A program made the translations under genes and the position numbers. 40,755 nucleotides of DNA from Nitrospinota bacterium. Its GTDB lineage: Bacteria; Nitrospinota_A; UBA7883. The notes below the pieces were generated by a model. The model did no database searches. It had not been told where the DNA came from and worked only from the letters and a program-made list of their open reading frames with translations. Where the stretch lies: the NCBI GenBank assembly GCA_029881335.1, contig JAOUMU010000013.1, positions 1 through 40,755 on the forward strand, given 5' to 3'. Every line of letters begins with the position of its first letter. The stretch's first letter is position 1. Below, piece by piece: positions 34,747 through 40,755 of the stretch.

Positions 34747-36633
34747 ATGTGCGGCATATGCGGGCGCCTTTCATGGGATGGATCACCGGACGTCGCGATG
34801 ATCCGGAGAATGACTGCCCAATTGGTCCATCGAGGCCCCGACGCGGATGGTTACTACTCCGATGGCCCTGTTGCCCTTGGCCATCGCCGCCTGGCGGTGC
34901 TGGACACTTCCCATGACGCCGATCAGCCGATGGTTGACTCCACGGGTAACCACGTCATCGTATACAACGGGGAGATCTACAATTTCCGCGAGCTGCGGGA
35001 GACCCTGGAGTCTCTTGGCGCCAGGTTTCGCACCCGCTCCGATACGGAGACTTTATTGGCGGGTTATCGGGAATGGGGAGTCAATGTTCTGGACCGGCTC
35101 AACGGCATGTTCGCTTTCGCCATTTGGGATAAGCCGCGCCAGACGCTCTTTCTGGCTCGGGACAGGCTGGGGGAAAAGCCTCTTTATATTTTCCCGACAC
35201 CTGACGGCGGATTGATTTTCGCCTCGGAGTTGCGCGCGCTCAAAGCCTCCGGTCTTTTGTCGGGTCGCATAAACGAAGCTGCGTTAAGCCATTTTCTATC
35301 GCTCGGATATACTCTGTCATCACAGCCGATATATGAAGGGGTGGTGGCTCTGGAACCGGCGTACTATTGGGAAATCGCCCGGGGGGGGGGAACCGTTATA
35401 CGGCGCTATTGGGATCTGGCCGCGTCCTTTCGGGCCAAAACAAGCATCACGGACAGCGCAAAGATGGCCGAAGAGGTGGATGATCTTTTCTCCCAGGCGG
35501 TGAGCCGGCGAATGGTTTCCGATGTGCCGCTGGGGGCTTTTTTGAGTGGGGGCATCGATTCGTCGGCGGTGGTGTCTGCAATGGGACGGAGTCGCTCCCC
35601 TGCCCTGAACCATACTTTCAGCATCGGCTTTCCGCAAAAAGGTTTTAGCGAATTAGAAGAAGCGCGCCTGGCCGCCCGGTTCCTGGAAGTCAATCATCAT
35701 GACCTGGTGATCGATGACGAATTGGCGTCAGCTTTACCGGCGATCGTGGCCGCCGCTGACGCCCCTTTTGCCGACACTTCCATGATCCCCACCTTTTTCC
35801 TGGCCAGGTTCACCCGGCAAAACGTGACAGTGGCTCTTTCCGGTGATGGGGGAGACGAGATCTTCGCGGGATATGAGACGTATCTGGCCGACAAGATCCA
35901 TCGCTGGATGTCACCGTTTAGGTCTGCGTTCAAACCCGCGTTGGCCCTGGCGGCGGCGATGGCGCCGGTCCGGTTCGCCAAGGTTGGTCTCGACTTCAAG
36001 CTTAAACAATTTCTGCGGGGGCTTGACGCTCCTTTTGAACTGGCCCATTACAGGTGGCGGGAACTTTTTGACACAGAGGGAAAAGCCACCCTTCTCACCG
36101 TTCCGGTGGCCGAGTCGATCAGTGGCCATTCACCTTTTGACCGTTTCCGATCCTTTTTCGACGAGGTGAAAGATCTTCACTACCTTGATCAGGCGTTGTA
36201 TGTCGACCTGAAGACATGGCTTCCGGATGACATCCTGGTGAAGGTGGACAGAATGACGATGGCCCATTCCCTCGAGTCGCGGGCCCCCTTTCTGGACCAT
36301 CGGCTTGTGGAGTTCGCCGCGTCGTTGCCGACGGATGTGAAGTTGTCCGGGTGGCGTAAAAAATGGATATTCAAACTCTCCCAGCGACCCCACCTTCCCG
36401 CCTCCGTCATATCCAGGCGCAAGAGGGGGTTCAATGCGCCGGTTTCGCATTGGCTGAACCAGTCGCTGAACCGTCACAGGGAGATGATGTATGACGCCAC
36501 GCTTCCTGGGGGTGAGAGACTTTTCCGCTCCCAGGTACTGGATCGAATGTGGAAAGAGCATGAAAGCCAACGGATTGATCATGGATTTCAGCTATTTTCC
36601 CTTCTTTGTCTATCTCTCTGGCTTGAGATATAA
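34747..36633 (+). CDS. asnB: Asparagine synthase (glutamine-hydrolysing)-like amidotransferase
   Basis: This 628-residue AsnB-type enzyme has nucleophile Cys2 (MCGICGRLS), the N-terminal glutaminase domain with YNGEIYNFRELR, and a synthetase domain with the PP-loop SGGIDSS. In polysaccharide clusters such proteins often amidate sugar carboxyls rather than make free asparagine; the neighbours (methyltransferase, GT2, GT-C) support that. A run of ten G at 35381-35390 codes for Gly-rich RGGG between the domains; slippage there would break the protein. The stop TAA is inside the TATAAT of the next promoter. A degenerate copy of the 3' end is found near 40.45 kb. Confidence 0.92.
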   Translation: MCGICGRLSWDGSPDVAMIRRMTAQLVHRGPDADGYYSDGPVALGHRRLAVLDTSHDADQPMVDSTGNHVIVYNGEIYNFRELRETLESLGARFRTRSDTETLLAGYREWGVNVLDRLNGMFAFAIWDKPRQTLFLARDRLGEKPLYIFPTPDGGLIFASELRALKASGLLSGRINEAALSHFLSLGYTLSSQPIYEGVVALEPAYYWEIARGGGTVIRRYWDLAASFRAKTSITDSAKMAEEVDDLFSQAVSRRMVSDVPLGAFLSGGIDSSAVVSAMGRSRSPALNHTFSIGFPQKGFSELEEARLAARFLEVNHHDLVIDDELASALPAIVAAADAPFADTSMIPTFFLARFTRQNVTVALSGDGGDEIFAGYETYLADKIHRWMSPFRSAFKPALALAAAMAPVRFAKVGLDFKLKQFLRGLDAPFELAHYRWRELFDTEGKATLLTVPVAESISGHSPFDRFRSFFDEVKDLHYLDQALYVDLKTWLPDDILVKVDRMTMAHSLESRAPFLDHRLVEFAASLPTDVKLSGWRKKWIFKLSQRPHLPASVISRRKRGFNAPVSHWLNQSLNRHREMMYDATLPGGERLFRSQVLDRMWKEHESQRIDHGFQLFSLLCLSLWLEI

Positions 36634-36634
36634 T
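36606..36634 (+). promoter_or_regulatory. sigma-70 promoter at the asnB 3' end
   Basis: TTGTCT (36606-36611) is followed after 17 bp by a perfect TATAAT (36629-36634), which overlaps the asnB stop codon. It would drive the 25-codon leader ORF and the methyltransferase. The TATAAT and its flanks are kept in the duplicate at 40526-40531. Confidence 0.65.
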
Positions 36635-36642
36635 CGGGACCC

Positions 36643-36720
36643 ATGAAGCCGTTATACCGGACGCAAGTCGAAACGAAAATAAAGCGGGCATCGCCCATAG
36701 ACGGAGCACGGGAAGCATGA
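36643..36720 (+). CDS. 25-codon leader ORF, start/stop-coupled to the methyltransferase
   Basis: The small frame reads MKPLYRTQVETKIKR, then ASPIDGAREA, and its TGA overlaps the ATG of the methyltransferase (ATGA). A second copy at 40540-40617 has exactly the same length and the same overlap, with MKPL.RTQ, KI, IDG and R.A conserved although the DNA between differs. This points to a real translated leader that couples translation. It lies 9 bp after TATAAT, so a leaderless or very short-leader start is implied. It could also be chance in a duplicated region. Confidence 0.4.
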   Translation: MKPLYRTQVETKIKRASPIDGAREA

Positions 36721-37502
36721 CCCAGGACAAGCAGTCGGAATGGTACGATCAGTGGTCGATGCTCTCCGACGAGGAGCAGTTTTTATTCGAGGATTGGATC
36801 GCTCCTAACACGTTGGAGAGTTTTCGCGATCTTGACATACTGGAATGCGGCTGTGGCGGCGGGCAGCATACTGCTTTCATGGCGCCGTTCGCCAAGAGCG
36901 TCACCGCCGTGGATCTGAACACCATCCCCATAGCCAGGCAAAGGTGCGCGGAATATGACAATGTCGCATTTCTTGAGGCCGACATCGCTACGATGGATAT
37001 AAAGCGATCCTTCGATGTTGTCATCTCCATCGGAGTGGTGCATCACACCGATGATCCGGACCGAACCATCGCCAACCTGACCCGGCATGTCAAACCGGGG
37101 GGACGGCTGATCGTGTGGGTCTATTCGGAGGAGGGTAATTTTCTGGTAAGAAACGTGGTGGAGCCGATCCGCCGGACCTTTCTGACCAAGCTGAGCCGTG
37201 CGGCTTTGTTAACCCTTTCCAAAGCGGTCACAGCCTCGCTCTATCCGGTGGTTTACTCCATCTACCTCCTGCCTCTTCCTTTTCTCCCCTACTACCAATA
37301 TTTCGGAGCCTTCCGCAGGCTTTCTTTCGGCAGGAACGTGGTCAACGTTTTTGACAAGCTTAACGCGCCTCAAACCGAGTTTATCAACCGGGCGCGGATC
37401 GAGGGCTGGTTCGGCGAATCGCGGTTCGATAGGGTGGAGATCGCTCCTTACAGAGGGGTCAGCTATCGGGCCAGCGGGGTTCTGCGGGAATCCTGGGGGT
37501 GA
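36717..37502 (+). CDS. Class I SAM-dependent methyltransferase
   Basis: This 261-residue methyltransferase has motif I LDILECGCGGGQHT, the acidic end of strand 2 (VTAVDLN), a third acidic site (EADIATMD), and the post-motif FDVVISIGVVHHTDDP. A C-terminal part (about 150-261) has hydrophobic helices (LYPVVYSIYLLPLPF), suggesting membrane association. It is found between an amidotransferase and glycosyltransferases, so a sugar or lipid-linked glycan is a likely acceptor, but that is inferred. The first ~13 codons and the upstream region are duplicated near 40.6 kb. Confidence 0.87.
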   Translation: MTQDKQSEWYDQWSMLSDEEQFLFEDWIAPNTLESFRDLDILECGCGGGQHTAFMAPFAKSVTAVDLNTIPIARQRCAEYDNVAFLEADIATMDIKRSFDVVISIGVVHHTDDPDRTIANLTRHVKPGGRLIVWVYSEEGNFLVRNVVEPIRRTFLTKLSRAALLTLSKAVTASLYPVVYSIYLLPLPFLPYYQYFGAFRRLSFGRNVVNVFDKLNAPQTEFINRARIEGWFGESRFDRVEIAPYRGVSYRASGVLRESWG

Positions 37503-37586
37503 TGGGCGGATGAAAGCGAAGGCGCCAACGAATAGAGCGAATAATAAGGATAGGCGCGAAGCCTGGATTTTCTGGAGTGTGGAGAA

Positions 37587-38471
37587 ATGATTAGTGTCAT
37601 AGTCCCGGTGTATAACGAAGAGAATGGGGTGGTTCAGTCGTTGCGAAATCTGGATGCGGCCCTTGCGTCGTTTTCTGAATATGAGATCATCGTAATCGAC
37701 GATGGCTCCACCGATAATACCCCTGAACGGATCGCCGAATCGGGAATGGAGGGCCTGGTGGTGATCACGCACCCGGAGAACATGGGATACGGGAAATCGC
37801 TTATCGACGGAATAGCCGTGGCCAGGAATGAATGCATCTGTATCATTGACGCGGACGGCTCATATCCCGCTTCCCAGATTAGCGAGCTTTTTCGTTTTTT
37901 CCCGGCTTACGACATGGTGGTCGGCGCGCGCCAGGGCTGGGAATACAAGAAGGGCATTTTCAAGGGACCGGCCAGAATGATATTCCAAATGCTCTCCGAA
38001 TACGCCGCCGGCCGAAGCGTGCCGGACATCAACTCCGGGTTGCGGATATTCAAGCGAAGCGTGGTGTTGAAGTTTCAAGACTCCCTCTGCGCCGGATTTT
38101 CATTCACCACCACCATCACCCTTCACTTCATGCTCAACCACTACTTTGTAAAATATATCCCGGTCTCCTATAACAAGCGGGAGGGGGTGTCGAAGATTCG
38201 GCATTTCAGGGATACGCTTCGGGCGTTTCAGTATATCGTCGAGGCGATTCTATATTACAACCCGATAAAGCTCTTCCTGTTGTTAGCCTCCATAAACTTG
38301 ATCGCGGGTGGCGCCCTGGCCGCGTTGAACCTGGCGACGGCGCAGTCGCCTTTACTGGATATTCTCTCCGCAATACTGATGAGCAGTTTCATACCTGTAT
38401 TTGGCCTGGGTTTGATCGCCGCCCAGCTTCGCAAGATATATGGCTCCTCCACGCGATGGAGCGCCAAGTAG
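37587..38471 (+). CDS. GT2-family glycosyltransferase with C-terminal membrane helices
   Basis: This 294-residue GT-A enzyme of family 2 has VIVPVYNEENGV at the N-terminus, the donor-site IIVIDDGSTDNT, and the metal-binding DADGSYP (a D-x-D). Two membrane helices at about 230-285 resemble polyprenyl-phosphate sugar synthases (DPM1/GtrB-like). Such enzymes load a sugar onto undecaprenyl phosphate for a GT-C transferase, and a GT-C gene follows 3 bp later, which fits well. The stop of the methyltransferase is 84 bp upstream. Confidence 0.9.
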   Translation: MISVIVPVYNEENGVVQSLRNLDAALASFSEYEIIVIDDGSTDNTPERIAESGMEGLVVITHPENMGYGKSLIDGIAVARNECICIIDADGSYPASQISELFRFFPAYDMVVGARQGWEYKKGIFKGPARMIFQMLSEYAAGRSVPDINSGLRIFKRSVVLKFQDSLCAGFSFTTTITLHFMLNHYFVKYIPVSYNKREGVSKIRHFRDTLRAFQYIVEAILYYNPIKLFLLLASINLIAGGALAALNLATAQSPLLDILSAILMSSFIPVFGLGLIAAQLRKIYGSSTRWSAK

Positions 38472-38474
38472 TCA

Positions 38475-40286
38475 ATGACTCCTCCGGAGATTCTCTCTTC
38501 GACAGGAACTTTTGAGGGCGCCTGCATCCGGGCGGATTGGTTGAAATCTTTAGAACATTGGCTTTTGTTTCGGAGAAGGTGGATACCAATAGCTCTGGTG
38601 ATTGCAGCCGCTTTTCTCCGGGTGATACTTTTCGTCGAAGCCGACGGTACCCCGCTTATGGCAGCCCATAACATGCGAGATTCCGATATGTTCTTTTTCG
38701 ATCAATGGGGCAGGGAACTGGCCAATGGCGACTGGCTAACCGATCAGCAGCTTCACCCCATGCACTTGTGGCATATGGCCTTGGCCAAGAGATATTTCGC
38801 CCTGCGGCCCGATAAAGCCGCCACCTATAGGGAAGAGGAAGCGGCCACGGGAACCGCAGCGGATAAACTTTTGTGGAATGACTGGCTTGGCGGGAAAATG
38901 TTTCACCAGGAACCGCTTTACGCCTACCTGATCGGCGGCGCCTATAGGATATTCGGTCCAAACCCTCGCGTGGTCCTGGTCTGGCAGATGGCCCTTGGGG
39001 TGAGCGCCACGTTAATGATTTATTTTATTTCATTGCGGATATTTGGCCCTGTGACGGCTTCGGTAGCCGGTATTATGGCGCTTTTATCCGGCGCCCTCAC
39101 CTGGCACGAGGTTATGCTGCTTCGGACAACGTTGACCATCTTCGTCAGTGTTGGTCTGGTCTGGCTGGCGCTGGTGGCGGGGGAGAAAAAAAAGATGGGA
39201 TGGTACGCCGCTTTTGGTTTTGCCGGTGGGGCCTCCCTGGCCGTGCTCTCATACTTCATTGTGATGGCAGGAATGATTTTCCTTTGGCTTCTATGGCCGT
39301 TGAGGAATATTCCTCGGCAGGCTGGATATGCCGCAGCCATCATGGTCACTTCCGGGGTGATCGCCCTGTCGCCTGTAATTGCGCGTAATCTGACAGTTGG
39401 AGCCCCCCCCCTGGCATTGCTGAGTCAAGGGTGGATATTTTTCATCATAGCCAATGCCCCCGACCTCAACCCATCCTCACCCGTAAACCTCATATCCCCC
39501 TACATATCCAGTGTTCTGTCCGTAACCGATGGAGAAGCTGTCCCAACGATATTAGAAACCATAAAACTACACGATTCGCTATTCGGGTACATTCTGTTCC
39601 TGGCGCATAAGTTTCTAATTGTATTTACCCCTTATCCGGTCAGCGACAACGGCCTTGGGTATTCCTATTTTGCACATCACTCCACATCATTATCCATTGC
39701 GCGGTTTCATTTTGCCCTGCTGGCGCCTTTGGCGTTTCTGGGATTGTTCGCTGCCCGGCATCGGCTTTTCGGCATGGCGCCTTTGCTGGCGGTTATGATC
39801 ATGCCGATATTGCTGATGACCGCCTTTATCACCTTGACCCGGTATCGCGCTCCCATGGAGGCGGCGATGATACCATTGGCGGCTTTTGGGTTCGTTTGGC
39901 TATTTAGCCGCCGTCATGGCGCGATAATCGCCCCTATTGCTTTGGCTCTTTTCTCCCTGTTTGGGCCTGCTCCCCCACCAGTCCACTATAAAGACTATAG
40001 CTTCGCGGCACATATCTTTTTTACTCCCAAAATAACCGCGGCCACCGGGGAGGGGAAATGGAAAGAAGCCGTTCGAATCTACGAGGAATGGTTTCGGTAT
40101 GAGGATAATTTCGGGATATCGCCGGGAGTGCTCCGGGGACATCAGCGCCAGATCGCCTCATTATACGTACGAAAAAGCCTGGCCTATGCAGAGGCCCTGA
40201 AAAATGCAGGCGAGGCGGAGCGCGCCAGGAAGGTGGCTGATCGAGCGAATAGTCTCCTCTACGCGTTGGGAATGAACAATCTGTAA
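38475..40286 (+). CDS. GT-C membrane glycosyltransferase (GT39/ArnT-like)
   Basis: This 603-residue polytopic protein has about ten to twelve helices. Its first periplasmic loop has the acidic motif RDSD (residues 68-71) and later HQEPLYAYLIGG, the layout of GT-C (ArnT/PMT) transferases that use polyprenyl-phosphate sugars. The C-terminal tail (about 515-603) is soluble and helical, TPR-like in pattern (KEAVRIYEEWF, ARKVADRANSLLYALG). It follows the GT2 gene by 3 bp and is probably its partner. A run of nine C at 39413-39421 lies in the coding part. A paralogue starts at the right edge of the window. Confidence 0.85.
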   Translation: MTPPEILSSTGTFEGACIRADWLKSLEHWLLFRRRWIPIALVIAAAFLRVILFVEADGTPLMAAHNMRDSDMFFFDQWGRELANGDWLTDQQLHPMHLWHMALAKRYFALRPDKAATYREEEAATGTAADKLLWNDWLGGKMFHQEPLYAYLIGGAYRIFGPNPRVVLVWQMALGVSATLMIYFISLRIFGPVTASVAGIMALLSGALTWHEVMLLRTTLTIFVSVGLVWLALVAGEKKKMGWYAAFGFAGGASLAVLSYFIVMAGMIFLWLLWPLRNIPRQAGYAAAIMVTSGVIALSPVIARNLTVGAPPLALLSQGWIFFIIANAPDLNPSSPVNLISPYISSVLSVTDGEAVPTILETIKLHDSLFGYILFLAHKFLIVFTPYPVSDNGLGYSYFAHHSTSLSIARFHFALLAPLAFLGLFAARHRLFGMAPLLAVMIMPILLMTAFITLTRYRAPMEAAMIPLAAFGFVWLFSRRHGAIIAPIALALFSLFGPAPPPVHYKDYSFAAHIFFTPKITAATGEGKWKEAVRIYEEWFRYEDNFGISPGVLRGHQRQIASLYVRKSLAYAEALKNAGEAERARKVADRANSLLYALGMNNL

Positions 40287-40420
40287 TCACCCAGAGGGAA
40301 ACCCATTCTTCTTAACAAGCCAGCGTGAATCCTTGTCATATAATGTAAATCACGGTATTGATTTTAAACATACCCAGCGGCCCATCTCCCCGCCCCTGTC
40401 ATATCCCGGTGGTAAACCGG

Positions 40421-40530
40421 CTCTCCGGCCCCAGGTTTAATGGCCGAATGCGCAAAGAGCATGAGAGCCAACGGGCTGACCATGGATTTCAGCTTTTCCC
40501 AGCTTTATGTATCTCTGGCTTGAGATATAA
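40421..40530 (+). pseudogene. Degenerate copy of the asnB 3' end
   Basis: The DNA matches the end of asnB: CGAATG, AAAGAGCATGA, AGCCAACGG, CATGGATTTCAGCT and GGCTTGAGATATAATC occur in the same order as at 36542-36635. A small deletion in the region of CTTTGTCTATCTCTCTGG shifts the frame. Weaker similarity extends to about 40387. It is a remnant of a duplicated block, not a gene. Confidence 0.8.
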
Positions 40531-40531
40531 T
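40526..40531 (+). promoter_or_regulatory. -10 box, duplicated copy of the asnB-end promoter
   Basis: TATAAT in the same context (GGCTTGAGATATAATC) as at 36629. The -35 side is shortened (TTTATG-like), so promoter strength may differ. It precedes the second leader ORF and the chimeric gene. Confidence 0.45.
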
Positions 40532-40539
40532 CAAAACCC

Positions 40540-40617
40540 ATGAAGCCATTAAACCGGACGCAGGACGGAGCGAAAATAACACTAGCCTTGCATATAGACG
40601 GGACACGAGGAGCATGA
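40540..40617 (+). CDS. 25-codon leader ORF, second copy
   Basis: It reads MKPLNRTQDGAKI, then TLALHIDGTRGA, with TGA overlapping the ATG of the chimeric gene (ATGA), exactly as in the first copy. It has the same length and no frameshift despite many base changes. This is weak evidence of selection; the frame could also have stayed open by chance over 78 bp. Confidence 0.35.
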   Translation: MKPLNRTQDGAKITLALHIDGTRGA

Positions 40618-40755
40618 CCCAGGGCAGGCAGCCGGAATGGCGCGATCAGTGGTCACTATCCGCTGAAAAATGGCTGCAGGACCGACAAAAATGGATCCCC
40701 ATAGCGCTGGTGATCGCCGCCGTTCTGTTGCGGGCGCTCCTTTTCGTCGAGGCCA
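40614..40755 (+). CDS. Chimeric gene: methyltransferase start fused to a GT-C paralogue (cut by window edge)
   Basis: The first ~14 codons (MTQGRQPEWRDQWS) match the start of the methyltransferase at 36717 (MTQDKQSEWYDQWS). From KWIPIALVIAA onward the product matches residues ~35-56 of the GT-C transferase (RWIPIALVIAAAFLRVILFVEA). The frame is open to the right edge, so at least 47 codons are present. It is most simply a paralogous GT-C gene that took over the promoter, leader and start of a duplicated methyltransferase gene by deletion. Whether the rest is intact cannot be seen. Confidence 0.75.
   Translation, partial: MTQGRQPEWRDQWSLSAEKWLQDRQKWIPIALVIAAVLLRALLFVEA

Overview
The window reads as an ordinary chromosomal stretch of a Gram-negative bacterium. 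A TolC-type outer-membrane protein, a periplasmic HtrA protease and a Wzt-type polysaccharide ATPase all imply an outer membrane. RNase Y with YmdB, the PhoH/PgpH/YbeY/HIT block and TrpB2 suggest a deltaproteobacterial- or Nitrospinota-like lineage. There is no rRNA marker, so the phylum is an inference. Coding is dense on both strands. I found no tRNA, rRNA, IS transposase, prophage or CRISPR array.

Layout. 1-1.4 kb: the end of an iron-export-type ABC ATPase with its permease (fetAB-like) and ribosomal protein L28. 1.5-6.3 kb: a five-copy 18-bp palindromic repeat array, then a three-gene molybdo-enzyme operon that best fits the cytoplasmic sulfite:quinone dehydrogenase SoeABC. 6.5-8.5 kb: a TolC-like protein and a bacteriohemerythrin. 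8.6-10.1 kb (minus): TrpB2. 10.3-12.3 kb: a diguanylate cyclase with two receiver domains and a free CheY-like receiver that resembles its second receiver. 12.4-17.4 kb (minus): hisI, hisG, two GT4 glycosyltransferases and a Wzt-type ATPase, the last three translationally coupled. 17.6-20 kb (minus): ymdB and rny, behind a 1-kb intergenic region with several hairpins and terminators, a possible structured RNA and a small ribbon-helix-helix protein. 21.3-22.8 kb: an HtrA/DegP protease with a strong terminator. 22.9-24.2 kb (minus): an unrecognised pair, a VanZ-like membrane protein carrying CXXCH and an Ig-like anchored protein. 24.3-34.5 kb (minus): mutS, HIT, ybeY, pgpH, phoH, polA. 34.7 kb to the end: a polysaccharide cluster (asnB-like amidotransferase, methyltransferase, GT2, GT-C membrane transferase).

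The most unusual signals are structural. (1) A 95-bp tandem duplication covers the 5' end of the HIT gene. It leaves two out-of-frame truncated copies of the HIT N-terminus upstream of the working gene, and the ancestral start is still visible. (2) At the right edge, a degenerate copy of the asnB 3' end, its promoter, a 25-codon leader ORF and the methyltransferase start is fused to a paralogue of the GT-C gene, giving a chimeric gene that runs off the window. The leader ORF keeps its length and its ATGA overlap in both copies. (3) The 18-bp palindromic array lies just upstream of soeABC. (4) A multi-helix RNA candidate ends in a terminator just upstream of rny. (5) G/C homopolymers of 8-10 bases occur inside several surface-polysaccharide genes. 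No defence or mobile system was recognised. The VanZ-like/Ig-like pair is the best candidate for something functionally undescribed.
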